A stretch of 64,000 nt of DNA. Source: Pseudanabaena sp. Salubria-1. Lineage in GTDB: Bacteria > Cyanobacteriota > Cyanobacteriia > Pseudanabaenales > Pseudanabaenaceae. Each line of letters begins with the position of its first letter. The first letter of the stretch is position 1. This document shows positions 55,981-64,000 of this stretch, piece by piece. Made by a program: the position numbers and the translations under genes. The stretch covers positions 121,523-185,522 of the forward strand of contig JALQCR010000010.1 of the NCBI GenBank assembly GCA_023336205.1, in the 5' to 3' direction. The notes beneath the pieces were generated by a model, which had not been told where the DNA came from, made no database searches, and saw only the letters and a list, made by a program, of their open reading frames with translations.

Positions 55981-56085
55981 GATTACTAGTGATGTCTAGC
56001 TACAGGACAAAAAATAGAAGCGTTACCTCAGAGAGAATGTAAGGTGATTAACTTACATTCTTTCTGAGTAACAGTTAGTTGGATA

Positions 56086-56195
56086 TAGTAATCCTAAATG
56101 GGTCGTGAGAGGCTTCGACTTCGCTCAGCCGTCGGTATAGGTTGGCTGAGCGGAGTCGAAGCCCTATTTTTCTCATAAATGATTTAGGACTGCTA
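56086..56195. repeat. inverted repeat ggcttcgacttcgctcagcc
   Basis: The arms at 56111-56130 and 56144-56163 pair with one mismatch. An outer imperfect pair (aatcctaaat/atttaggact) extends the structure to about 56086-56195. It sits between the two subunit genes. Such elements are common in cyanobacterial genomes. Confidence 0.8.
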
Positions 56196-56324
56196 TATTT
56201 GGGCGTTCCATTTTTGATTTTTGTCCTGTAGTCAGGATGCTTAGTTATTTATCGGAGGCCGTGAAAGTAATACTTCCCGTGTAAGTACCTGCGGATTGAC
56301 CATCTGGTACATTATAACTAATCC

Positions 56325-57142
56325 GGTAGTCCTAAAGAGGAAAGGATGTAGGAAAATATCCAGATAGTTGATACAAAGTAAAGTAATGTCAGAAGCAAGG
56401 CCATCCTGTCCATCCTGCCAGTCCGTATCCGTTGTAAAAAACGGCAGTACACGACATGGAAAACAAAATTATAAATGTCGGGACTGTGGTCGTCAATTTG
56501 TAGAAAATCCACAGTGGCAGAGAGTTTCAGAGCGTACCCAAGACACTTATGACCTTCTTGAGAAACTACTACTAGAAAAAATCCCACTAGCTGGAATTGC
56601 CAGAGTCCTCAAGGTGTCAGAGAGATGGTTGCAAAGTTACGTCAATCATAAATATGAAAACGTTCCTCAGCAGGTGGAGGTAGAACCAAAACCAAAACGC
56701 CGTTTGACCATACAGATGGATGAATTGTGGTCTTTTGTGGACGACAAAGGCAATAAACAGTGGGTATGGCTTGCCATTGATGCCGAGACTCGTGAAATTG
56801 TCGGTTGTTATATAGGCGATCGCACTGGTGAATCAGCTCAGAAGTTATGGGAATCGTTGCCTAGCGTCTATCGCCAATGTGCGGTTATTTATACTGACTT
56901 CTATTCGTCTTATCCAGTTGTCCTGCCCAGCAAACGTCATAGGGCTGTCGGGAAAGAAACGGGAAAGACCAACTATATTGAGAGATTCAACTGTACGTTA
57001 CGTCAACGAGTATCAAGACTAGTTAGAAAGACCTTATCCTTTTCTAAGAAATTGGAAAATCACATTGGAGCCATTTGGAATTTTATTCATCATTACAACG
57101 ATTCTTTACCTCCGTGTGCGTCCTTTCCTTTTTAGGACTACC
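56325..57142 (+). mobile_element. IS1-family insertion sequence, copy 2, 818 bp
   Basis: The inverted ends begin ggtagtcctaaagaggaaag and its inverse. An 8-bp target duplication actaatcc is at 56317-56324 and 57143-57150. It differs from copy 1 by only a few bases. Confidence 0.95.
56386..57135 (+). CDS. IS1-family transposase, copy 2
   Basis: Identical to the product of copy 1 except for a His-to-Pro change in the SKRHRAV region (PVVLPSKRHR against PVVLHSKRHR). The zinc finger, helix-turn-helix and DDE motifs are intact. Near identity with copy 1 indicates recent transposition. Confidence 0.93.
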   Translation: MSEARPSCPSCQSVSVVKNGSTRHGKQNYKCRDCGRQFVENPQWQRVSERTQDTYDLLEKLLLEKIPLAGIARVLKVSERWLQSYVNHKYENVPQQVEVEPKPKRRLTIQMDELWSFVDDKGNKQWVWLAIDAETREIVGCYIGDRTGESAQKLWESLPSVYRQCAVIYTDFYSSYPVVLPSKRHRAVGKETGKTNYIERFNCTLRQRVSRLVRKTLSFSKKLENHIGAIWNFIHHYNDSLPPCASFPF

Positions 57143-57811
57143 ACTAATCCAGTAGCTTGAACCGTATGCAGATCCTGCCTTATTGGTATTTGTGAAATTG
57201 ACCACAATAGACTCACCTTCACTGGGCTGCCTACCTATTCTAGACCCAGGCGTTGGAGCGTCGGCATGCTGAGCATCAGCAAAGTCATAGATATATATAG
57301 AATTAGAACCCGACACCACCTTCCAACTACTAGATACAGTAACTTTAAGTCCACTTGGACTGTTGGTTGAGGCATCAGTTATGGTACCAATCTTAACATC
57401 TTGATGATTGCCAGGGCTCAAATCAAGAGAACCAGCACCAATCGAATTTACTGTCATTGATAAAGCAGCAGGAACAGTACCACTCAAGTCAATTTTGCCA
57501 GTAGTGCCAGCAAATGCAGGTGAATTCGCCACTAGAGATGCGGTTGCAGCCAAGCCAGAAGCCAAAAGAATGCGATTAAATTTGTTCATAATTACTGATG
57601 ATGTCTCGAATGTTTACTGATTATGTCTCGGATGTCTAGGGAAATATCGATCGCAGTAAAAGTAATACTTTTTATGTAAGGGCAATCATCTTTAACCTAG
57701 TGATTAAAGTATTTACATTGGCTTTACCCATGTAAAACAGTTTGCCCAAACCCCACCCCGAATTAATAACCTAGACTTAACTTAGTTATAGCAAAAAAAT
57801 CAGAAAAATTA

Positions 57812-57853
57812 TTGTCAGTTTTTTTGTCTAAATATTGTCCTAAAAACTGACAA
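57812..57853 (+). promoter_or_regulatory. inverted repeat ttgtcagttttt upstream of STAND gene 1
   Basis: ttgtcagttttt at 57812-57823 and aaaaactgacaa at 57842-57853 are exact inverse copies. The right half is conserved upstream of STAND gene 2 and a related half-site lies at 47214. It could be an operator. Confidence 0.55.
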
Positions 57854-57888
57854 AATACAATGCTAATCGTATGCTATCGACTAATTCC

Positions 57889-57916
57889 TTGACTGTATTT
57901 GTGTAAAATGTACTCT
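57889..57916 (+). promoter_or_regulatory. promoter of STAND gene 1
   Basis: ttgact at 57889-57894 and tactct at 57911-57916 are 16 bp apart, fitting a sigma-70-type promoter. The same sequence and spacing precede STAND gene 2. Confidence 0.55.
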
Positions 57917-57945
57917 AGGGCTTGATTAGGTATAAGGTTTTCGCT

Positions 57946-60222
57946 ATGTCTAGACTTTCGAATGCTGGGGTGGAAAAAGTTAATGTCGCTATTAAAAACA
58001 GTGGTCGGAATAAAACCGATCGCTATTGGGCGGAAAAAGCACTTGTGTCTCCAGAAACTTGGAATCGGTTTCGGACTGGTAAAGTAATGATTAGTTTTGC
58101 TAACTTTGTGGCCTGCTGCAAAGTATTGGATCTCGATACTAAGGAGCTAAAAGAACACATATTTGAACAGCCAAACCTCAACTTTTTGGGGAGAGCTAGA
58201 GCCATAGAAAGTTTGAATTCTCTAGCAAAGACTAACCGAGTAATTGTGATCCACGGTCTGGGTGGTCAGGGCAAGACGACTCTGGCTCAAAAATATTTGC
58301 AAGAGCTAGAAAGCAATGAGTGTCAGGTTATTGAGCTATATATGCCCATTGATGCCACCAATATTCCTTCAGCTAAAAGCGTTTTAGACGAGTGGTTTAA
58401 TCGAGACTTTCATGAAATGTCTTCTTCACAGTTTGCAGTTACCTTAGACAGACTGCGGCGGATACTCAAGGAGCAGAAGATCGCTATTTTAGTTGACAAT
58501 ATCGAGAGCTTGCTGGATGAAAATGGGAAGTTCATTCCAGAGCACTCTCAATATTTAGAGCTATTTAGCGTGCTATCCGATCACGCCACCCAATCCATTG
58601 CGATTGTGACCAGTCGATGCCGTTTGCTAGAGTCTAGATTACGCAGTGTTTATAACTATGCGATTCCGCCATTAAGTCAGTCCGATTGGCAAGATTACTT
58701 TACCTATAACAATGTGCTTTTTGATGAGAAGTCATTGACAGAAATGCACAGTAAGTTGGGTGGAAATGCTAAAGCCATGACTAGTCTATGTGGCGAAATC
58801 CATATGGACTTCGATCGCAATGCTACAATTTTTTGGAACCAGCGCGGGGCGGATATATTGGCTTCGGCAGATTTAAAAGATTTGGTGTCTGGACATTTGG
58901 AACGTCTAGTAAAGGTGGAGCCATTAGCCTATAGCTTATTAAAGCGGATGGGTTGTTATCGTTATCAGAGTATTCCCCATATTCCGATTGAGGCGCTGTT
59001 CTATCAGTTATGGGACAGCCCTGAAGCAGAGCATATCAAAATTATTGAAGTTATCAAAAATCGGTCTTTATTGGAATTAGTAAATGGTAAATATTCACTA
59101 CATCCTCTTGTGCGTGCAGAAGCGGTGCAACTTCTCAAGCAAAATGAAGAAGAATTTGCCAAAGCACATAGCAGTGCTGCTGATTTTTGGAAAGACAAGG
59201 TTCAGTCCTTAGATACTGACAAAGAAATCCTGATGGCGTTTGAGCCATGCTATCACTACTTAGAAACTAACGATCTCAATAAAATTATAGAAATATTCTT
59301 GAAACCAGATATCCTGAAAGATGAACATCTTCACATGGCTTTTTATGGAAGACTTTCGCCAACTTTAGTGCTTGAGTTGTTAGATAAAGTAGAAGAGAGG
59401 ACATTACTTTTACCTCCAGAACAAGGAAGGCCAGTTTTAGCGCATGTAAAAAGTTTTCGCGGAAGCCTATACTTCTTCTCAGGAGAACCGCAGAAAGCAG
59501 TTTTAGAGTTAGAAGCGGCGATCAAAATTATTGAGCAAATCAACTCTCCACAATTAATCATTTTTCTGCTTTCGAGTGTTTTTCAAGCTTTTGCCTGCAA
59601 ACTGGACTTGGGTGAGTTTGAGGAAGCGATCGCACTGACTAAGCCCTATGTAGACAATATTGATCGGTACAAATATACAGATCACCCACTCATTCAGCAA
59701 TTATTCACTGTTTATCCACAAATGGTTCAATCTTTCATGCTGGCTATGAAACTTGAGCATGATGCTTCGATAGCATTGGTTAAAAAGACCTATGACACTA
59801 TTACAAATAGTTCATTATCTATGTCTGACACTTCAAGAGGATCTGTTTCACTATATCTTGGATTTATATGCATGATGAGTAAAAGATTCGATCAATCTCT
59901 GGAGATATACAATACAACTTTGAAATTTACCCGTGAAATTAGGCACAATCAGCTAGAAGCTAAGACCATGTATGGACTTGCAGAAACCTATCGAAATATA
60001 GGAGATCTACCTAAGGCGAAGGAGTTCTGTTTGCAAGCGAAGGATATATTGATAAAGATAGAATCAAAGTTAGATCTGGCTAAGGTATTAGTACAAGAGG
60101 CTTTGATTTCCCGTCAGATGCAGGAGCATAGTTGTGATGATAATTTTGAAATGGCGATCGCGCTTTTTGCGGAAGTAAATGCACTGAAACAAGTAGAAAG
60201 AGTCAGAAAATTAATGAGCTAA
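57946..60222 (+). CDS. STAND NTPase with HTH-like N-terminus, NB-ARC and TPR-like repeats (1)
   Basis: The 758-aa product from MSRLSNAGVEKVNVAIKNSG has an N-terminal helical domain (about residues 8-72) that resembles an XRE-type helix-turn-helix. An NB-ARC ATPase follows, with Walker A GLGGQGKTT (104-112), Walker B IAILVDNIESLL (179-190), and a TSR sensor (222-224). A winged-helix-like region ends near HPLVRAEAV, and the C-terminal third has TPR-like helical repeats (FVFSGEP-QKAVLELEAAI; NIGDLPKAKEFCLQAKDI). STAND proteins oligomerise on ligand sensing. No effector enzyme domain is evident, so the HTH may be the output, as a regulator, or an adaptor. I choose the ATG at 57946. Confidence 0.85.
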   Translation: MSRLSNAGVEKVNVAIKNSGRNKTDRYWAEKALVSPETWNRFRTGKVMISFANFVACCKVLDLDTKELKEHIFEQPNLNFLGRARAIESLNSLAKTNRVIVIHGLGGQGKTTLAQKYLQELESNECQVIELYMPIDATNIPSAKSVLDEWFNRDFHEMSSSQFAVTLDRLRRILKEQKIAILVDNIESLLDENGKFIPEHSQYLELFSVLSDHATQSIAIVTSRCRLLESRLRSVYNYAIPPLSQSDWQDYFTYNNVLFDEKSLTEMHSKLGGNAKAMTSLCGEIHMDFDRNATIFWNQRGADILASADLKDLVSGHLERLVKVEPLAYSLLKRMGCYRYQSIPHIPIEALFYQLWDSPEAEHIKIIEVIKNRSLLELVNGKYSLHPLVRAEAVQLLKQNEEEFAKAHSSAADFWKDKVQSLDTDKEILMAFEPCYHYLETNDLNKIIEIFLKPDILKDEHLHMAFYGRLSPTLVLELLDKVEERTLLLPPEQGRPVLAHVKSFRGSLYFFSGEPQKAVLELEAAIKIIEQINSPQLIIFLLSSVFQAFACKLDLGEFEEAIALTKPYVDNIDRYKYTDHPLIQQLFTVYPQMVQSFMLAMKLEHDASIALVKKTYDTITNSSLSMSDTSRGSVSLYLGFICMMSKRFDQSLEIYNTTLKFTREIRHNQLEAKTMYGLAETYRNIGDLPKAKEFCLQAKDILIKIESKLDLAKVLVQEALISRQMQEHSCDDNFEMAIALFAEVNALKQVERVRKLMS

Positions 60223-60299
60223 TTTGTAAGCGGTAGTTTACCAAGGATGCGTTACACTTCTCCCGACTTGTGTGTACACTGTGGGGTGCTGGACTTATA

Positions 60300-60336
60300 C
60301 CAAAACACAAAATGGCGTAGCCATTTTGTGTTTTGG
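60300..60336. terminator. hairpin with ggc-gta-gcc tip
   Basis: The arms ccaaaacacaaaatggc and the inverse close on gta. It lies between STAND gene 1 and the converging DUF4278 gene and shares its tip with 40611-40639. Confidence 0.8.
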
Positions 60337-60358
60337 AAACCCTTACTGGTTTTGGTTT

Positions 60359-60664
60359 TTAATTCACAAAAGTGTTGTCACTCTTTTGTGAATTGGTATT
60401 AGAGGGACGAAGTTTACGCCCGTAAATATTTCCTCGGTACATTAGGGTTACAGTTGGGCAATCTGTTTTAATCTCTTCAATCTCCACAGGAAATGGAGTA
60501 TAGTCGAAGGTATTACCCCTGTAAATGAGTTTGATTTTGGGTTGAGTCGTGGAATTAGAGACAACTGGGATTGGGGCAGGAACTTCGTAAGAGTTGCCAC
60601 GATAGATCAGTTTATTGTGAGTTGAATTATTTGATAGAGCGAGTGTCATAGTGTTACTAGTCAT
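60359..60664 (-). CDS. DUF4278 protein with three LxYRGNxY repeats
   Basis: DUF4278 is a small cyanobacterial repeat family of unknown function. The 101-aa product has the motif as LIYRGNSYEV, LIYRGNTFDY and LMYRGNIYGR, each about 30 residues apart, linked by Pro/Thr-rich spacers. It has no signal peptide or membrane helix. It is convergent with STAND gene 1 and divergent from STAND gene 2, so it may share the control region of the latter. No established link to STAND proteins is known to me. Confidence 0.85.
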   Translation of the reverse strand: MTSNTMTLALSNNSTHNKLIYRGNSYEVPAPIPVVSNSTTQPKIKLIYRGNTFDYTPFPVEIEEIKTDCPTVTLMYRGNIYGRKLRPSNTNSQKSDNTFVN

Positions 60665-60759
60665 ATTCTCAAACCTTAAATGGTATTATGCGGAAAGAAT
60701 TTATGCGATCGCATAAATTTAGCAATGGCAATGGAACGCAGCACCCCAAGAGTTGCATT

Positions 60760-60801
60760 ATTCACTTATAGGCAAGCCCCCCATGGATGCCTATAGCGAA
60801 T
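60760..60801. promoter_or_regulatory. hairpin in the divergent DUF4278 / STAND 2 region
   Basis: attcacttataggca pairs imperfectly with tgcctatagcgaat around agccccccatgga. It recurs at 47098-47140. The stretch between 60802 and 61021 has the taattaaagca and aaaaactgacaa motifs described for the other copies, and no gene. Confidence 0.5.
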
Positions 60802-61021
60802 AAAACTAATTTTGAGGAATATAGAATTAACTATGTATCCGCCCGTATACTGTTCATGTTTAGGTGTTCTTTAAATAAGCGATTTACTTATTTAAGTTAC
60901 AAATGTAATTAAAGCAGCAAAATCAGAAAATTTATTGTTAATTTTTGGTTAATTTTTTGTCTAAGTGGTTTCCTAAAAACTGACAAAATAAAATGGCAAT
61001 TATCTGCTATCGACTAATTCC

Positions 61022-61049
61022 TTGACTGTATTTGTGTAAAATATACTCT
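61022..61049 (+). promoter_or_regulatory. promoter of STAND gene 2
   Basis: ttgact at 61022-61027 and tactct at 61044-61049 with a 16-bp spacer, conserved with STAND gene 1. Confidence 0.55.
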
Positions 61050-61078
61050 AGGGCTTGATTAAGTACAGGGTTTTGGCT

Positions 61079-63355
61079 ATGTCTAGACTGTCGAGTGCTG
61101 GGGTGGAGAAAGTCAATGTCGCCATAAAAAATAGTGGTCGTAATAAAACCGATCGCTATTGGGCGGAAAAATCACTTGTGTCTCCAGAAACTTGGAATCG
61201 TTTTCGGACTGGCAAAGTAAAGATTAGTTTTGCTAACTTTGTGTCATGCTGTAAAGTATTAGAGCTTAATCCCAATAAGCTAAAAGAACAAACACTTGAA
61301 CAGCCAAACCTCAGCTTTTTGGGAAGGGATAGCGCCATAGAAAGTCTGAATGCTCTAGCAAAGGCTAACCGCGTAATTGCGATCCACGGTGTGGGGGGGC
61401 AGGGCAAGACGACTCTAGCCCAAAAATATTTACAGGAGCTAGAGAGTATTGGGTATCAGGTTATTGAGCTATATATGCCCATTGATGCCACCAATATTTC
61501 TTCAGCTAAAAGCGTTTTAGACGAGTGGTTTAATCGAGACTTTCATGAAATATCTTCCTCACAGTTTCCCGTTACCTTAGACAGACTGCGAAGGATACTC
61601 AAGGAGCAGAAAATCGCTATTTTAGTTGACAATATCGAGAGCTTGCTGGATGAGAATGGGAAGTTCATTCCAGAGCATACTCAATATTTAGAGCTATTTA
61701 GCGTGCTATCCGATCACGCCACCCAATCCATTGTGATTGTGACCAGTCGATGCCGTTTACTAGAGTCTAGATTACGCAGCGTATACAACTATGCGATTCC
61801 GTCATTAAGTCAGACAGATTGGCAAGATTACTTCACCTATAGTAATGTGCTTTTTGATGAGAAGTCATTGGCAGAAATGCATAGTAAGCTGGGTGGAAAT
61901 GCCAAAGCGATGACTAGTCTATGTGGCGAAATCCATATGGACTTCGATCGCAATGCTACAAATTTCTGGGAACAATGCGGGGCGGATATAATGGCTTCGG
62001 CAGATTTAAAAGATCTGGTGGCTGGACATTTAGAACGGCTGGAAAAGCTGGAGCCATTAGCCTATGGCTTGCTAAGAAGGATAGGTTGTTATCGTTATCA
62101 GAGTATTCCCCATATTCCGATTGAAGCTTTGTTCTGTCAGTTATGGGATATCCCTAAAGAAAGCCATATCAAAACTATTGAAGTTCTCAAAAATCGGTCT
62201 TTATTGGATGTAATAAATGGTGAATATTCACTACATCCACTGGTGCGGGTAGAAGCGGTGCATCTTCTCAAGCAAAATGAAGAAGAATTTGCCAAAGCAC
62301 ATAGCAGTGCTGCTGACCTTTGGAAAGCCATGGTTCAGTCTTTAGATACTGACAAAGATCTGCTCATGGCGTTTGAGCCATGCTATCACTACTTAGAAAC
62401 TAACGATCTCAATAAAATTATAGAAATATTCTTGAACCCAGATCTCCTGAAAGACGAACATCTTCACATGGCTTTTTATGGAAGACTTTCGCCAACTTTG
62501 GTACTTGAGTTATTAGATAAAGTAGAAGAGAGAGCATTGCTTTTACCTCCAGAACAAGGAAGGCCAGTTTTAGCCCATGTAAAAAGTTTTCGCGGAAGCT
62601 CATACTTCTTCTCAGGAGAACCGCAGAAATCAGTTATAGACTTGGAAGCAGCCATCAAAATTATTGAGCAAATCAACTCCCCACAATTAATGTTTTTTTT
62701 GCTCTCGAATGTTTTTATGTGTTTTGCCTGCAAACTGGACTTGGGCGAGTTTGACGAAGCGATTGTACTGACTAAGCCGTATATAGACAATATTGATCGG
62801 TACAAACATATAGAGCATCCACTCATACAGCAATTATTCTATGTTTATACAACAATATCTCAATCTTTCATGCTGGCTATGAAACTTGAGCATGATGCTT
62901 CGGTAGCATTGGCTGAAGAGACTTATGAGGTTATTATAAATGGCTCATTATCTATGTCTGACACTTCAAGAGGCTGTGCTTGCCTGTATCTTGGATTTGT
63001 ATGCGTCATGAATAAAAGATTCGATCAAGCTCTGGAAATATACAACACAGCTTTGCAATTTAGTCATGCAACTAGTCACAAACTGCTAGAAGGTAAGGCA
63101 ATGCATGGAATTGCAGAAATATATCGAAATATAGGAGATCTACCTAAGGCGAAGGAGTTCTGTTTGCAAGCAAAAGATATCTTGATAAAGATAGAATCAA
63201 AGTTAGATCTGGCTAAGGTATTAGTAGAAGAAGCTCTGATTGCCCGTGAGATGCGGGAGCTTGGGTGTGATGATGATTTTGAAAATGCGATCGGGCTTTT
63301 TGCGGAAATAAATGCTCCAAAACAAGTAGAAAGAGTCAGAAAATTAATGAGCTAA
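61079..63355 (+). CDS. STAND NTPase with HTH-like N-terminus, NB-ARC and TPR-like repeats (2)
   Basis: The 758-aa product is a close paralogue of the protein at 57946 and has exactly the same length. Walker A is GVGGQGKTT, Walker B IAILVDNIESLL, and the TSR motif is kept. Differences cluster in the C-terminal repeat region (for example TTISQSFMLAMKLEHDASVA against QMVQSFMLAMKLEHDASIA), fitting divergence in what is sensed. The N-terminal HTH-like domain is nearly unchanged. Start choice (ATG 61079) matches the first copy. The pair arose by tandem duplication with its promoter region. Confidence 0.85.
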   Translation: MSRLSSAGVEKVNVAIKNSGRNKTDRYWAEKSLVSPETWNRFRTGKVKISFANFVSCCKVLELNPNKLKEQTLEQPNLSFLGRDSAIESLNALAKANRVIAIHGVGGQGKTTLAQKYLQELESIGYQVIELYMPIDATNISSAKSVLDEWFNRDFHEISSSQFPVTLDRLRRILKEQKIAILVDNIESLLDENGKFIPEHTQYLELFSVLSDHATQSIVIVTSRCRLLESRLRSVYNYAIPSLSQTDWQDYFTYSNVLFDEKSLAEMHSKLGGNAKAMTSLCGEIHMDFDRNATNFWEQCGADIMASADLKDLVAGHLERLEKLEPLAYGLLRRIGCYRYQSIPHIPIEALFCQLWDIPKESHIKTIEVLKNRSLLDVINGEYSLHPLVRVEAVHLLKQNEEEFAKAHSSAADLWKAMVQSLDTDKDLLMAFEPCYHYLETNDLNKIIEIFLNPDLLKDEHLHMAFYGRLSPTLVLELLDKVEERALLLPPEQGRPVLAHVKSFRGSSYFFSGEPQKSVIDLEAAIKIIEQINSPQLMFFLLSNVFMCFACKLDLGEFDEAIVLTKPYIDNIDRYKHIEHPLIQQLFYVYTTISQSFMLAMKLEHDASVALAEETYEVIINGSLSMSDTSRGCACLYLGFVCVMNKRFDQALEIYNTALQFSHATSHKLLEGKAMHGIAEIYRNIGDLPKAKEFCLQAKDILIKIESKLDLAKVLVEEALIAREMRELGCDDDFENAIGLFAEINAPKQVERVRKLMS

Positions 63356-63404
63356 TAGGTCTTAGTCAGTTAAGAAACCATTTAAGAATTGTCTAGATCC
63401 CCCC

Positions 63405-63720
63405 CAGCCCCCCTTAAAAAGCTTCCGTGTATACATAAGTCGGACTTACCCCCTTTAATTCCCCCTTGCAAAGGGGGAAGACAAGAAACCTTGTTCCCTC
63501 CCCTTTACAAGGGCTACCGTGTATACACAAGTCCAAATTGTGCGATCTTATCCCGAATACCCTGCAATAAATTGCGGGCTAAAAGCTAAAACCCGTTGAA
63601 ACGGGTTGAATTTCACGGATTAGTCAGTTTTAACTGACTTTAGCTTTCAGCCAAGAACTTTAGTTCTTGGTTCTCGCGACTTGTGTGTACACGGTAGCTT
63701 AAAAAGGGGGATTGAGGGGG
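63405..63720. repeat. non-coding cluster of dispersed repeats, with multi-hairpin repeat copy 3
   Basis: cccccttgcaaaggggg and cctttacaaggg segments alternate with ccgtgtatacataagtc, ccgtgtatacacaagtcc and gacttgtgtgtacacggtagc. The multi-hairpin repeat (as at 36601 and 44380) is at 63559-63672. The 290 bp after it hold no gene I can support. Confidence 0.8.
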
Positions 63721-63909
63721 ATCTCTTAGGGTTTTCAGCGCCAGAAGGTAATTCTTAACCAGCAAAGAGAAAAGACCGTCAAAAATGTCAAGGATTACGA
63801 CCAAGATGGAAATGCAATCCAGAATATCAAATTTGTGAATTGGTATTACACATATAAATTACTATAGCAATGTAAGTTTTGCTTAGGACATAAAACTAAA
63901 AAGATGAGT

Positions 63910-64000
<91 letters not shown>

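Larger units (their letters stand above)
56245..57589 (-). pseudogene. chaperone-usher pilus subunit, interrupted by IS1
   Basis: The 5' part starts MNKFNRILLASGLAATASLV and runs to GSSYW, where the IS1 element begins. Past the element the minus strand continues ISYNVPDGQSAGTYTGSITF and TASDK, then a stop at 56245. Joined across the 8-bp duplication it gives a protein like the intact subunit at 55456. It is the first gene of the locus, and the insertion probably also affects transcription of the others. Confidence 0.87.

Overview
The window comes from a cyanobacterium. It encodes the photosystem II factor Psb28, an iron-uptake-type porin, a pilMNOQ type IV pilus operon without pilP, and several mostly cyanobacterial families (DUF29, DUF1822, DUF4278, DUF4168-like, Uma2). 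The octamer gcgatcgc (HIP1) is scattered throughout. Gene content and intergenic style suggest a Pseudanabaena-like filamentous lineage; the genus is an inference.

Layout. 0-3.3 kb: HigB-like toxin, ribosomal protein S1, decayed integrase and GGDEF remnants beside tRNA-Thr(GGT), and a DUF29 gene. 3.4-8.6 kb: pilM-pilN-pilO-pilQ on the minus strand. 8.9-20.6 kb: mostly housekeeping genes (prfB with a programmed frameshift, two FHA proteins, csaB, tsf, a SUI1 factor, ackA, a methyltransferase, a phosphatase, an XPB-like helicase), each followed by a long near-perfect hairpin. A homopolymer block at 18.76-18.97 kb looks like an assembly artefact. 20.7-27.2 kb: a porin gene split by a 218-bp MITE, then a secreted-protein gene with an IS4-family element upstream, an IS1-family element at its start codon and an IS30-family element at its 3' end. 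27.5-38.6 kb: an aminotransferase, a CHAT protease / solute-binding-VWA lipoprotein / small exported protein operon, a DUF433-DUF5615 toxin-antitoxin pair, Uma2, a membrane pentapeptide-repeat protein, and a DUF1822 gene behind a broken sigma-like gene. 38.7-45.9 kb: pfkA, psb28, and an intact sigma-like / DUF1822 / CHAT-CHASE2 operon. 46-57.6 kb: a chaperone-usher pilus locus ruined by insertions; one subunit gene carries IS1, and the usher carries an ISKra4-family element that itself carries an IS701-family element. A third element (ISNCY-like) lies nearby. 57.8-63.4 kb: two near-duplicate STAND NTPase genes with a conserved promoter, separated by a DUF4278 gene. The window ends in poly-G.

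How the genes work together. The most interesting unit is the family of CHAT-protease modules: one with a VWA/solute-binding lipoprotein (28.8-32.8 kb), one with a CHASE2 sensor, DUF1822 and a sigma-like regulator (40.7-45.9 kb), and a decayed copy of the latter (36.7-38.6 kb). These look like membrane-tethered, stimulus-gated caspase-like protease systems. With the tandem STAND NTPases, the toxin-antitoxin pair and the pentapeptide protein, they make 28.8-63.4 kb a signalling/conflict region heavily worked over by insertion sequences. All functions of these modules are inferred from domain content.
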